Source of the DNA: Corbicula japonica
Taxonomy: Eukaryota > Mollusca > Bivalvia > Venerida > Cyrenidae
Length of the DNA: 64,000 nucleotides
Assembly (NCBI GenBank): GCA_038501625.1
Contig: JAZAYU010000012.1
Location: 8,928,001-8,992,000 of the forward strand
Direction of reading: 5' to 3'
The position numbers and the translations under genes were made by a program. Below the pieces are notes generated by a model. It made no database searches. It saw nothing but the letters and a program-made list of their open reading frames with translations, and was not told where the DNA came from. Positions 12,675 to 24,980 of this stretch are shown here, in pieces (position 1 is the stretch's first letter; every line of letters begins with the position of its first letter).

Positions 12675-12917
12675 TTTACCCTTTACACCATAAAATATGG
12701 CTGTTAACACATGGGGCAACAGTGTAGATCCAGATCAGCTTGCACATCTGTCCTGTCTGATCAGGATCTACACTGTTTAATTTTGATTTATTAGGTTAAA
12801 TTTGACCAAGAGGTGACAGTTGGAGATCCTGGTAAGATTGCACATACATGCCAACTTACCTGGATCTACACTTGTTGCACTTGCTATAAAACTCGTATTT
12901 ATGGAGTTAAGGGATAA
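12675..12917. repeat. Family A TTAA-type MITE
   Basis: The left terminus is TTTACCCTTTACACCATAA and the right is TATGGAGTTAAGGGATAA. Both halves of the inverted core are present (AGTGTAGATCCAGATCAGCT and ACCTGGATCTACACTTGTTG). Confidence 0.7.
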
Positions 12918-13047
12918 GAGAGTTTCTTCTAATCCAAACTGGCTTAAAATAAGTTAAACACAGACAAATGCCTTAAAATTGTCATTGACTATTAATTCTT
13001 CATTTGAGTGTTTTGCAGATATTAAATAACTTAATAGCAACTTGTTT

Positions 13048-13423
13048 GACCTTTTACTCCATGGGATATGGCTGTTATCTCATATGCAAACATTGTAGAT
13101 CCAGGCTCCAAGGTTATAAAGCTGAGATTGGAAACCAGTCTCAAATCTCAAGCATCTGATTGGCTGAAATGGCGACTGGTCGCCATTTCAGCCAATCAGA
13201 TGCTTGAGATTTGAGACTGGTTTCCATGCTCAGTTTTATAACCTTGGGCATATGAACATGCCATCTGATCAGGATCTGCTCTGTTTGCTTTTGATTTATT
13301 AGGCTATTTCTGACCAAGAAGCAACCAGTGTAGATTTGATCAGATGGCACAGATGTGGCAGCAATTCTGGATCTACATTAGTTTCACAAGCGATAAAACA
13401 CTGAACATGGAGTACAGGGTTAA
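13048..13423. repeat. Family A TTAA-type MITE interrupted by foldback element F
   Basis: Termini are CCTTTTACTCCATGGGATAT and CATGGAGTACAGGGTTAA. The core breaks off after GTAGATCCAGG, where the F element 13,105-13,250 sits, and resumes at ATGCCATCTGATCAGGATCT (the first bases shared with the F end). Confidence 0.75.
13105..13250. repeat. Family F foldback element, near-perfect palindrome
   Basis: Two arms of about 70 bp are almost exact reverse complements around the centre GGCGACTGGTCGCC. Key blocks are AAGGTTATAAAGCTGAGATT at the left and its complement TCAGTTTTATAACCTTGGGC at the right. It is inserted in a family A element. The near identity of the arms means either recent mobility or arm-to-arm gene conversion. 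Confidence 0.85.
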
Positions 13424-13999
13424 GTGTTTAAGTATACATAATTATTTATCTTGACATATTGAAAACCATATCTTACCAAACAATTTATATGTTTATAATT
13501 ATCTATCGAATTAACAAGACTCATGTCTTATCATTTATTTCATGAAAATCCTGGATATTAATTTTATTTCGTTGACTTCTGTGCAGGAGTTCGGCAAATA
13601 CGATCGACAATTGGCGTGAGATATGGTATCACGCTCATTCATTTAAGACTCGGATAAATCAGATTAGTTCAGAATTATAGAAAAGTAGTTTGATTTTCAT
13701 AATGTGTATTTAATATGGCCAAAGTTTACAAAGGACTGCTGGAACCAGTTACAAAATTTGAAAGTAAGCAAAAGTGACTTGAATAGTGTTGAGTTATTTC
13801 TATAGTGACTTTTAGGTGTAAACTGTGATTATTTGTTTATAGCTTTTCTACTTTTATTCTGATTGAAAAGAAATTGAGGGTTTTAGGAGATGATAAGAAA
13901 TGGACTTTGTAATTTTCTATGATACGTTTCTATAATACATCATGCAGGAGAATGGTTTAAATGCACCAGAGGCCAAATTTAAATTAGTCGAGTCATTAC

Positions 14000-15187
14000 G
14001 ACTGAAGGGTCAGTAAATTTTGTTTGACCAATAGAGAGTGGATGCAAGTGAAGTGGTCAGTGTTGGTAATTAAAATGGGGCATGCAGAATAACCATTGTC
14101 CAGTTTGTACCCGGCGGTCATTTCGAAAGAAGAGCCCCTTGTGAAGACAAGTGACTCGAACGTTGGGATTTAATTAACAAGGGAACAATGCGTTTGCATA
14201 AGTAAAAATTCAAGTGAAATGTACCATAAAAGTTGCTCTGATTTCGTAAATTTCAATTACGTAAACGTGTTGTAGTGGACTGTAATTAGGATGGTATGAA
14301 AGGCGTTAAAGTGTTGTTGGGACAGTGACACGGGTGTTCATGATGAGAAGCTTTTGTTAACGTTTTGCTTAGAAGATTTATAGAGGGTAATATACCCCAA
14401 TGATTGGCTGCACGGAGGGAGGGTCGTTTTAACGCTCGGACAATATTCAGTAATATTTGTAACTTTAACATCAAATTTTAGTGAGTTCATGAAAAAAAAA
14501 GATCCCTGTTTTAATGGAGTTAATCTAAAAAGTAAGTTTTTATTACTTTATTTTTAATACAAATTTACTTTTTTTTTTATAACACTTTGACTGAAAATTA
14601 TTGCTGTAATACAGTAGCTTGCAGTACAGTAGCTTTTATTTAATACATCTGAAGGAATTTATATTCTTGAATAAGTATAAGTACACAAAAATGTGCATGA
14701 TTTTATTTTATTTATTTTTGAAATTATGCTTTCATCAATTTGCAATTGAGAAAAACACAACTTTTATTTCCTATGTTATCTTGTTTTTGTTTTTCAAACA
14801 ATGTAACTTGCTGTTTGATTTAAATTTAATTGTAATTAAATGTTCATTATGTTATAGAAATAAATATGTCAGATCTTTAATTGGATAAAAATCATTCTTG
14901 TCTTATCAAATGATCCTGACAATATTTTCAAGCTTTTTTACAACCAAAAACAAAAGAATTCATACATAAATGATTTATATCGTTTTTATTGTGTGAGAAA
15001 TGTTAAATTTTGCAGATATTTTGATAAAAACATGATATAATCAAAAATCCCAGGGCATGTTTCTTATTGCAGAAATTATGTTTTTGGCATGTTTTCTTTA
15101 TTTCAATTAAAACGAAATATAAATATATATTTTAATGAATATGATAACTCAATTAGTAATAAATTCACCAGAGTGAATTTAACCAAG
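14000..15187. other. non-coding AT-rich region
   Basis: Only small unsupported open frames occur. Long T and A runs and TTTATTT-type low-complexity sequence dominate, and no splice-bounded conserved reading frame was recognised. Confidence 0.4.
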
Positions 15188-15420
15188 TTAAACCCATTAC
15201 TTCTCGGGATGTGGTTGTGATACATGGGTGAACAGTGTAGATCCAGATCAGCTGATTCATCAATGTCATCTGATCAGGATCTACACTTTTCAGTTTTAGA
15301 ATAATTTGGTTTTTTCTGACCAAAAGGTGACCATTGTGGATCCATGGATGTGCCAGCTGATCTGGATCTACATTGGTCTTAACTGGTCCACATGTGATAA
15401 AATATGGTTTAAAGGTTTAA
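15188..15420. repeat. Family A TTAA-type MITE
   Basis: Begins TTAAACCCATTACTTCTCGG and ends near ATGGTTTAAAGGTTTAA. The interior shows AGTGTAGATCCAGATCAGCT and CAGCTGATCTGGATCTACA in inverted order. Confidence 0.7.
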
Positions 15421-15553
15421 AATCAAGCAGTTGAAAAAATTGAACTGTTACAATATTTGTCTAGGGTTCCACTGTAGATCCAGTTCATTATATACAGTCT
15501 GATCTGGATCTACATTGTTTGTTTCTTGGTCAGAAGTAATCAAATACATCTTT

Positions 15554-15699
15554 GCCCAAGATCATAAAACTAAATCTGGAGATCAGTCTCAAATCTCAAG
15601 AATCTGATTGGCTGAAATGGCGACCAGTCGCCATTTCAGCCAATCAGATCCTTGAGATTTGAGACTGATCTCAAAACTTAGTTTTATGATCCTGGGCCC
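15554..15699. repeat. Family F foldback element
   Basis: A perfect-looking palindrome centre GGCGACCAGTCGCC, with arms from GCCCAAGATCATAAAACTAA to TAGTTTTATGATCCTGGGCC. This copy belongs to the AAGATCATAAAAC arm variant. Confidence 0.85.
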
Positions 15700-15790
15700 T
15701 TAATGCAATAAAGTGCAGATCCTGATCAGACTGTTCAGATTTGCAGTTTGATCTGGATCTACACTTGCTACTCATGGGATAAAAGCCATT

Positions 15791-15932
15791 GCCCAAGGTT
15801 ATAAGCTGAGCATGGAAACCAGTCTCAAATCTCAAGCATCTGATTGGCTGAAATGGCGACTGGTCGCCATTTCAGCCAATCTGATGCTTGAGATTTGAGA
15901 CTGGTTTCCAATCTCAGCTTTATAACCTTCAA
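15791..15932. repeat. Family F foldback element
   Basis: Arms run from GCCCAAGGTTATAAGCTGAG to CTCAGCTTTATAACCTTC around GGCGACTGGTCGCC. This is the AAGGTTATAAA arm variant and lies only 91 bp from the preceding copy. Confidence 0.85.
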
Positions 15933-15959
15933 CCCATATCTCATGGAGTTAGAGGTTAA

Positions 15960-18100
15960 ATTACCATCTATATATATTTAAGTCTTTAAAATTGCTGTTG
16001 CTTTTATTAATAAGCTAAATGTTAGGTCAGCATTTGAGTATTAATCATTTTACCTTTGTAATTGTAAAAAAAATATTGTTTCGAATCTGAAATAATGTAG
16101 ATCTTCAACCTTATTAGCTGACCACAATAAATGACAGTGAATTAGAAAAACGGTAAATATAAGGTAATGTTCCAGCGGTCATATTGAAGAGGGAGCTTTT
16201 GTACCAAGTCCCTGCCCACTCAGAGATTTCAAGTATATTTGATTTTCATTATACTGAGAAAGTATGTTGCAAAAATTGAGAAGATTTTAGAGATTGAGAA
16301 TTTTTTTGAGAGGGGAGCAGTTGTTAAAGTGTTTGAAATAAATATGGCAATGTCCCTTGAAGAAGGTACAATATTGTGTCAGCACTAATTATCTGGCTTA
16401 AATATATAAGTATTAATACATAAATATTGTTTCCTAAGTGTAAAGTTAATCCAAAAATGGGAGAATATAGAAAGAAATGATGTGTACTCAACATAACATT
16501 TAACAAATCATAATATTTATTTAAGAATAGATGTACAAAAAAGTTTTTTTTTAAGTTTAAATAAATCTTTTTATCAATCTTGGAATAGATATAAAACAAG
16601 TAGAAAAGTTTAATTTAGCTAAGAAATGAAGAAGTACCTGTTCTACATTTGTGATATCGGAAAGCTATATTTTTTCTTATGCACCTTAAAAAGTAATAAA
16701 ATGTCACTTGAGTAGAGTTGAAGTGTTCACAAATGGGATAGAATATGGATATCTCTCTAGGATAGCCATTTTTCGGTGTGAAATAACCGTAATAAAATGC
16801 AATAAATTTATGTTAAGCATGGAGGGATTAAAAACTGTTTTGGCTGGTCAACTAAACTTTATTAAAGTGAAAAATGGACATATTTTGGTATCGTTTTATT
16901 TCACATTTTTAAATGTAGTATTAATTTTGTAGAAGATAAAAATCTTGAATTTGTTAGTTGTTGGAACTTATATTTAAGGTATCGTCTGCATCGGTTGTTA
17001 CTTACATATCTCCTCTCAGAATGTGAAAATATCAAGTTTGATGTAAATAAAACATTATTTTTAGATATATTCAGATTTATTGTAGATAATTTTTCAAAAT
17101 TTTCAAACATAAGCATGCCTGATTTTGAAAAATTATTAAGTCAGTAATATTTTTATATTTTTTACAGTTGTAGCTAGTTTTAGAATGAAACAAATTTCAT
17201 CTGTTTTTATTTTGTTTTAAATTTTGACTAAATTTATTTCACGTATCTTTGGAAAAATCATTATTATTGGTCAGGAATAGAATTTTGGTGAATTTTATGT
17301 TTGTGCGAATAATGATGAATTTAAATTATGCAATGCAATCTGTTTATTTTGCTGCTGTTTGGATTCAATTCGATGAAATGAAATCCTCACAAAAAGTCCT
17401 TAAATTTAAGTTATTTTACAGTTTTTTAACCGAAAATGCATATTAAGGAATTTCTTGTATGCTGATTTTTATGATGTTTATCGTGAAATGACATCAAATC
17501 TGTGGTATCCTCCGACATCAACCCGACACCAACCCGACATCAACTTACCGTTGCAGACGACAGTTGTTTTTTGTTGATAATATTCTGTTACAGTTATGAC
17601 TAAAATAATCTGTTTGAAGATTACTAACAGTTTATTATTTTGCTACCCTAAACTTTCATTTGCTTCATTAACAGAATGTGTAGGCACAAAAATATGACCT
17701 TAAAGTTAGTCATTGGGGCAATCTTAAAATTGACAAAAACGCTAACGTAAGCTCCTACTGGGTCATTAAGCATACTTTGTTCGGATTATATGTATATAGA
17801 ATGACTTATCCACAGATTCTGTTTTTGATTTTCATTTTCGAAAGTAATCTGTATTTGATCACAGTAGGGATATGCCTTTTATACATAAAGAACAGGGTGT
17901 TCTGTTTATCCGTTGAGCAGATTAAGAGATCATTACTTATGACTTAACATCACCTAAGTGCAAAAATGGTGTAAGTACCATCGAAATAAAAAGGAGTTAT
18001 ATTGTTTTTGCACCAAGGTAACAAAGTCTTGTTTTGTTTTTTACTTCTTTTTTCTTCAAAGATTTGTTTACTGATAAGACACTTTGTTGTCTCGTTTCAG
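15960..18100. other. region upstream of the protocadherin coding exon
   Basis: AT-rich sequence with no recognised coding exon. The upstream non-coding exon and promoter of the protocadherin should lie here or further left, but no initiator or TATA arrangement could be singled out. A small direct repeat based on CCGACATCAACCCGACACCA is at 17,512-17,545. Confidence 0.4.
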
Positions 18101-18255
18101 ATTTGAAAATAGCACCAAAGAGTCGCAAGTGAAATAAAGACATTACGACGGGAAAGATACTCCATCTCTGTCTTCAGATATGCGAACAAAGTGACGCTTT
18201 TGATCAAAATAATAACACAGCAATGCAGAACTAGTTGTTGTTTCGACACTTGAAA
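18101..18255 (+). other. probable 5' UTR part of the protocadherin first coding exon
   Basis: A pyrimidine-rich acceptor, TTTGTTGTCTCGTTTCAG, ends at 18,100, so the large exon probably starts at 18,101 after an upstream non-coding exon. An in-frame TAG at 18,232-18,234 closes the frame just before the coding start, which excludes an upstream start in this exon. Confidence 0.5.
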
Positions 18256-20970
18256 ATGGATCTTAAATACTACTTGTGTCTCTTTTGTTTCGGAACATTG
18301 CTGATTGCCGTAAATGGAATAATAAGCGTCTCTTTGACAGTCGAAGAAGAACTCTCGGGTAACGTGACTCTTGGAAATATTAAGAGCAAGGTTGACACGA
18401 ATGAATCAAAGTTGTTTAGCGGAGATTTAACAAATGTGGGTTTCAACATTCTTCAAGATGGGGATATCAATTATGTTAGATACTTCCGTATAGAACGTAA
18501 CTCCGATTTCTTTATGGTACAAAAAGTGGACCGGGAAGAAATTTGCGGGCAGCTATCTTTATGCAAAATGAATGTGCGTATATTTGCGAGTAATGGAACG
18601 GTTTCGGAGTTTGTTTATGTCAGTGTAACCATACTAGATATAAATGACAACAAGCCGAAGTTTTCGCAGAATCAGCTGGACCTTTATATTCCAGAAGGAA
18701 CAGCGTTAGAAACAAGTTATACCCTCCCGTCAGCCACCGATCTCGATTCTGGAAAAAACGGCATTCAAAAATACATTCTTGAACCCAACACTACAAATTA
18801 TAAACTTAATGTTCATACCAACCTTGATGGGTCATCTACACTCAACCTTGTGTTGAATTTGATTCTCGACAGGGAATTATGGGATAATTATCAACTTTAC
18901 ATAAAGGCAATTGATGGCGGATCTCCGTCTTATACTGGAACCCTTACAGTCAACATAAACGTCACAGATAAAAATGACAATAGTCCAATTTTTGACGCTT
19001 CAGAGTATAACACCACTATTGATGAGGACGTTGAAATAAACAGCGAGGTTATTACTGTTAAAGCAAATGACCGTGATATTGGTGAGAACGGTCGAGTTGC
19101 GTACTATTTCGCAGATTCTGCTTCAAGTATTGTCAAAATGTATTTCGGTATTGAAGAAAATACTGGAAAAATCTTTGTGAAACATCGACTTGACTCAACT
19201 AGCAAACCTTTCGTATTTTACGTAGATGCTAAAGATTTTGGCGATCCTGTAAAAAGAAATCAAGTAAAAGTGACAATTAATGTTCGTGATAAGAATGATA
19301 ACAGACCAGAAATTAATACAAGTCCTGCTTCTAATCTCAAAGTGCGCGAGAATCTCAGTATTGGAACCCATGTTGCCCTGATTATCGTCACAGATGCTGA
19401 CACGGGTCTGAACGGTGAAGCCGAGTGCGAGTGTCTCAACACAAACTTTACTATAATTAAACCTGTTGAAGCTGGAGTAAATACTTTTAGTTTGATAACG
19501 GCGGTGTCGTTCGATAGAGAGACTTTAGATACATACTCTGTAGAGATTAACTGCAGCGACAAAGGCCAACCACCCTTGTCCTCTAACACTACGCTAATCG
19601 TCACCATCGAGGACGAGAACGATCATCCGCCCGTATTTTCCAACTCAATCTACCGAGCTAATGTTACTGAAAATAACAACATAAATGCCGTATTACTACG
19701 AGTAACAGCCACAGATCTTGATATAGCCGATATCAATAATCTGTTCTATCAGATCCAATCTTCTCCCATCTTTGACAAGTTTACCATTGATCCTGTAACT
19801 GGCATCATTAAAGCAGCTTTTTCTTTTGACCGAGAGAAGAACGATTCATACAGATTTATTGTTACTGCCCAAGATCAGAGAACAAACCAACACACGGCAA
19901 GTGCCACAGTTATCATAACAGTTCTAGATCAGAACGATAATGCACCAAAATTTATTGGTGATAGTTATGCTATGTCCGTGATGGAGAATTCCGAAGCAAG
20001 CTTCAGTCTGGGTACTGTTACTGCAACGGATGAGGACCTTGGTGACAACGGCAGAGTCTCCTATATGATACCTGCTGAGTACGCCACCTATCCCTTTGGT
20101 ATCCTTGACGACGGAACTGTTATTACAACAGCAAAGTTAGATCGTGAAAGTGTAAGCAACTATCATTTTAATATCGTAGCCTCCGATCACGGAATCTCCC
20201 CGAAGTCTACCAGAATCCCAGTTTATGTTACTGTATTAGACGAGAATGATAATGCTCCAGTTGTCGAATTCCCTGACGGAGATAATAACACAGTTTCTGT
20301 CCCACATAACACCAAACCTAACGTAATCATTGCTAGTGTTATAGCTGAAGATGCTGACGAAAAAGAAAACAAACGCCTCATGTACAGTATTATTGGAGGA
20401 GATCCAGATGGTCTGTTCGGTATAGACCCCGACAAAGGTTATATTTTTCTAACAAAGCCGTTCTCAAGCGGGGACATTAAACAGTTTTCATTGTCTCTTT
20501 CCATTAAGGACAATGGGGCAAAGCCCCTTGAATCAAGAGCAACCCTACACGTGAGATTTTACTTGGCAGATGAAGGGACGGCCGGTGCTTTGACTGGATC
20601 GACTGGACAGAACATTCTCATCGCCATAGTAATATCGTGTGTCACATTTGTACTTTCGGTGATCATTATCACAATAATTTGCGTAATCAAAAGAAAAGAT
20701 AAGAAAAACAGTTTGTACAATGCAAAAGCGTATGACGAACAAAAGATTATGGATATTGGCAGAAACAGCAATCGATCGAGTTCGTCTCGCGGCTCGCAAG
20801 ACAAGATGCTCGTGGCAGGCGAGAAACTGTACATGGAAAACGGCTATGCAAAGAAACCAAAGAAGGAAGTAAGCTTTATCATTGAGGAAGATAATTGCGT
20901 CTCAACAGAAACTGGCGGGAATTATGATCATTTGTCAACCTTCAAGGCACCTTCACCAGTCCCATCAAAG
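18256..20970 (+). CDS. protocadherin, exon 1 (ectodomain, membrane helix, proximal tail)
   Basis: First and largest of four coding exons (18,256-20,970; 24,336-24,512; 29,516-29,663; 30,028-30,560) for a predicted protein of about 1,190 residues, a calcium-dependent adhesion receptor of the plasma membrane. The start is ATG 18,256, the first Met after an in-frame TAG. Residues 1-21 form a signal peptide. Six linker motifs end cadherin repeats: DINDN at 128-132, DKNDN 238-242, DKNDN 345-349, DENDH 453-457, DQNDN 558-562 and DENDN 662-666. A seventh repeat runs to about 775, giving seven EC domains. EC1 has the protocadherin disulfide signature C-x5-C (C97, C103) after DREE. The membrane helix is about 786-811, followed by KRKDKK. 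The tail holds KKEVSF (869-874), which fits the PP1-docking RVxF pattern. Seven ECs and this tail suggest a delta-1-like, non-clustered protocadherin; the exact orthologue is unknown. The exon ends AAAG|GTGAGT, phase 0. Confidence 0.95.
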
Positions 20971-21152
20971 GTGAGTTTTATTTTTGTTTTGACTCAAAAT
21001 TGCAAAAATGACACTATAAGGTATGTTTTGCACTGATTATTATGGCACAACTACAAGATAGTTTAAGACAATGTTAAGCTAGACGATAAATTTTTGCTGA
21101 TGTTTGGAATTAGCACAGCCTCCCTGTAAATGTAGACCAGCACAAAAAACAA

Positions 21153-21299
21153 CTGGGCTGAAGATTATTAAACAGTGATTCGAAACCAGTCTCAAATCTC
21201 AAGCATCTGATTGGCTTAAAAGGCAACCAGTCACAATTTCAGCTAATCAGATCCTTTAGATTTAGACTGGTTTCCATTCACAGGTCTATAACCTTGGGA
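21153..21299. repeat. Family F foldback element
   Basis: Starts CTGGGCTGAAGATTATTAAA and ends GGTCTATAACCTTGGG. The arms (ACCAGTCTCAAATCTCAAGC and its diverged complement) are less alike than in other copies. Lies in intron 1 of the protocadherin. Confidence 0.75.
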
Positions 21300-21980
21300 G
21301 CAGATTTTATTTGACTAGTAACACAGTACGTACTATATAAAATTATACATGTACATAGAATTTGATCAAACTAAAATAAGCATACTCATTTTACAGTCAG
21401 TTTAATGGTGAGTGACCAATTGTTTTCCCTTTTATGCTGAAGACACAAAGTTGTTTATTTTCCATTTATTATCTGTCCAAAGAAAATTGATGCCCGTTGA
21501 TGGACTGTATTCAGGTGTCACATGACTGCAGGGGTCATCTCGGGGTGACAATTCACTGCAGTGCTATCCGATACATCCAACAGAACGTCTACGTATAGAC
21601 AAATTATTATTTGCAAATATAAAATTTCATCATTAACATGTCTTCAAAATACAATGACTCGGACGAGGAAACAATGCATTTGACAAATTTCGTCAAATTT
21701 TATAAAATTTATTACTGCCAACTCAGATTTAAATGCTTGACGAGGACTTTGAAATGGATTTTTGACTGTTTATTATGTATTTGTAATGACAGATGCAGTG
21801 AAGAAGATTTATCAGACATTGTAATTATGTAATTATGTAAAAATGATGGAGAATTCAATGATTTTGCAAAATAATTCAGATACATGAAAATGTAAAAACA
21901 GAAAACAGACGAACAGTTTAACCTACTTTCTAAGCCAACCAGAAGCTTGCATTTTGTTTGAATGCACAAAATTTAATAAT

Positions 21981-22121
21981 TTAATGCCACCTGATCATGA
22001 TCTGTACAGTTTGCTTTTTGATTTATTAGGTTATTTCTGATCAAAATGCCACCAGTGCAGATTTTGATCAAATGGTAAGAATGTGGTTGCACATACGTAA
22101 AAATGTGTATATAAGGGTTAA
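21981..22121. repeat. Family A MITE, partial
   Basis: Retains CACCTGATCATGATCTGTAC, TTAGGTTATTTCTGATCAAA and a terminal TATAAGGGTTAA. The left third is missing. Confidence 0.6.
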
Positions 22122-23194
22122 GCTAAAGACAGTGTTCATTCATTTTGTCGAATTAAAATTGTAAAATTTTCAAATTCTAAACTATAACCTATTCATAAAA
22201 TTTATTTTGCAACTGACTCATCATTTTGTCTATTGACTTGCTTTACATGTGCTGTTGACAATTGTTTGCAAACACTCGATGACACAGTGTAAGCCGAGAT
22301 TGGTACTGAACGTGTACAAGACAATGATATTCGAAGTTTATCCAAAAATCAAACAACCCCGCCAGTTCATTAAGTTTAAATTGACAGATGTTGAAGTGTT
22401 TTTGTATGAATGGAGATATACGTTAAAATGACTAGTTATGTTTGATAAATCGTCTGCCAGGACTATTTAGGGGCAATCCTTGAAAGGAAAAATTGGAAAT
22501 GGCAGCTTTATGCTATTTGTAAAAATTTGTCAAGCTTTATTAATTTTGCTTTAAATTGTTGATGTTTTATTATGATTTTTTTTTAATTTAAAAAAGTGTT
22601 TGATTTCTTCCTTTAGGTGCTATGAAAAGCATTTATAACATTTTTGACCAGTGTAGACCCAAATTTGCTTATGCACCCACCAATTAAACATGTTGATATT
22701 TCATAACTTTTTCTGCTGATTTTTTGCCAAATAATGACTATAATATGTTTATTTTACTTTGCAATGCATAATAAACAATGCCATCAGCATAATTTTACAA
22801 CATCGTTTCAAGAATTGCGGTCACCTGTTCAAAGACTTTTCAGTGCTCCGTAAAGGTGAAGCCTTAGGTTGACGTGTTCAAATATTTGAGAAACCGTATG
22901 TCCTTGTTGAAATTAAATATTTTCTCTCCAAATAAAGATGCTACTTGTGAAGTATTAAGACTTCTGAAATTCACAAAAATCTATTCGCTTTGCTCCCCAA
23001 TGTGGTAATATTTGATTTTCGTGATACTAAGCCATTTTACACGGATATTTAAATTCTCAATGAAATATGTCAGCTTGATTTTGTATTGAAAATAAATATT
23101 AAAAGTAAATGATTATGGGTATCTGCTAACAATTAGTGGGGACCTGTCAACGGTGGATTAAAGATATAGGGATCACTTTCTATAGGATTCTGTA

Positions 23195-23300
23195 ATACCT
23201 TGCTGAGGGTAATTGATAACGCTGTCCAGGGAGGGTTTGCGACTTTAGGTCTCAGCGTTACATAAGGCTGGACAAAAGGGAATAGATTGAATGCAAACGT
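23195..23300. other. imperfect inverted-repeat segment
   Basis: AACGCTG and CAGCGTT lie about 35 bp apart, and CTGTCCAGGG pairs roughly with a later GGCTGGACA. A possible decayed hairpin element; class unknown. Confidence 0.25.
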
Positions 23301-23714
23301 TTGCTGACCAAAATGTTTACATATTATTGTTGACTTCAGATTAATGATGATTTAGATGTTTGTACCTGATAAAAACCACAGAAATATCAGAAAAATTAAA
23401 ATGACGATAACTATGCAATGTAATTTGTTACCACATGTAATCTCTAGAAACACAGTGCCAATTTTTTATTCTAATTTATATTCTGACAATGGAAATTGCT
23501 GCAGTTTTATTGGATGAAAATAAGACATTGAGAACACATCAACAAATAACATTTTTTTTAATATCATGTATACTAATGATGATTTTTTTTTATATTTAAT
23601 GTATTTTATTTATATTATAAAAGGACTCAGTTAAAGTTATTAGAATTAAATGCAATTTTGTCTTGGGTTTATGCATATGTAAACGCAGAATGCCTCAAAC
23701 ACATAAACTTAATC

Positions 23715-23882
23715 TTTAACTTTTTTGATACCACTTAAATTGCTTGGGCTACGATTGTAGATCCATATCAGGCAGACAGATGAGGGTCTGCTCTGATCAC
23801 TTTTAGATTTATTGGATTATTTCTGATCTGGATCTACACTAGTAGACCGTGGGATATTAACCATATCTCCTGGAGTAAACTC
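23715..23882. repeat. Family A MITE, partial
   Basis: Contains GATTGTAGATCCATATCAGG, TTAGATTTATTGGATTATTT and GATCTGGATCTACACTAGTA, ending near CATATCTCCTGGAGTAAAC. Internally deleted. Confidence 0.55.
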
Positions 23883-24335
23883 CTTCATTCAATGTATGCA
23901 TAATTCTGCAAAGCTTAAACAAGCAAAACCCCAAGGAAAAATGAATATATTCCTGTTAAAAGCTCATTTATTTCTATTATATAATTTGACTACATTAATC
24001 ATAGTTTACCATGAGCAGAAGTCCAAATTTACATATTCTGTTCCGAACCAGAGGTTTAAAAAATGCACCGAAACAAACTGCAGAGCACTCTGGGAAATTA
24101 TCTTTTTTTTCCTGATTTCCCCTATGGTATTGCTGTGAGACTTCATCATTGTGTCGAAGCAAAAACGATTTAAGTGATATTACATAAACAAGCAGATAGA
24201 AACTATTTGCTTTAACCCCCGCATCATGCTTGCGAGGGGTACACCACAGCAAACGCCTTTGCATACAATATAGCGTCAGTATAAATTGATTATTTTCCTA
24301 AATTTTATAACTAATGAGATAAAATTCTTATTCAG

Positions 24336-24512
24336 AGCCATGATTATGAAAATTACGACCAAGAAATATCGCCGACACGCTCCGAGAAAAGTGATGATAA
24401 TAAACAGCGTGAGATTCACAGGATGACGTCCCTGCGGGTACATCAGGCGCTTATCCAGTCCCAGACCAACAACAACAACAAACAGTGGCCGCAGACACCA
24501 ACAAATGAAGAG
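24336..24512 (+). CDS. protocadherin, exon 2 (cytoplasmic tail)
   Basis: Bounded by TTATTCAG and GAAGAG|GTAACT; 177 bp, phase 0 at both ends, so it could be skipped without breaking the frame. Encodes residues 906-964, hydrophilic and charged (begins SHDYENYDQEISPT), with a basic RMTSLRVHQALIQ stretch and a run of four Asn. No catalytic domain. It joins in frame to exon 1 (…PVPSK|SHDYE…), which supports the splice. Confidence 0.85.
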
Positions 24513-24980
24513 GTAACTAAATGCATAGGTCATGTGACACAGGTCATGTGACTCACTGAGCAGACTACAGGTCATGTGACACACCTTGCAAACAAAGATG
24601 CATTATGGGTAACTAGTGAAAGTTTTGCTGAAAAGTGATATTTCTAAAAAAAGATTAATACAAATTTTATCTTCTGTGTATGAATCATTGAAACACTTTC
24701 AATGAACTTGGAAAAGCTAATTATTTCATAGTTTAAATTTTACCCCCAATTCAGCGTCTTTTTTTGCCTGGTGCGTAACCAAAACTTACTTAGTTACAAG
24801 TTGAGCATGCATGCTACAGCTGCTAGATTTAATATTTTTTGTACTACACATTAATAGAAAAACATAGCAAGTTTCCATACAAAGTATTTTGTTTTCCAAA
24901 TTTTGTAATGTACATCTCCCACACGATAAGCCCACACCCAGTATGGTATCAACGAGAAACTGGAAAACTTCTACGCATCG

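Larger units (their letters stand above)
15461..15959. repeat. Family A MITE carrying two foldback F insertions
   Basis: Family A blocks (CACTGTAGATCCAGTTCATT; GATCCTGATCAGACTGTTCA; CATGGAGTTAGAGGTTAA) are separated by F copies at 15,554-15,699 and 15,791-15,932. One old element was therefore hit twice by the same foldback family. Confidence 0.7.
20971..24335 (+). other. protocadherin intron 1
   Basis: GTGAGT donor and TTATTCAG acceptor, 3,365 bp. It holds one foldback F copy and two partial family A copies. Reading through the donor keeps the frame open to a TGA ending at 21,036, which would add a short alternative tail of 21 residues. Confidence 0.85.

Noticed and set aside
19260..20834. 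Minus-strand open frames inside the protocadherin exon
   Set aside because: They are antisense readings of the cadherin repeats and tail and show no features of their own.
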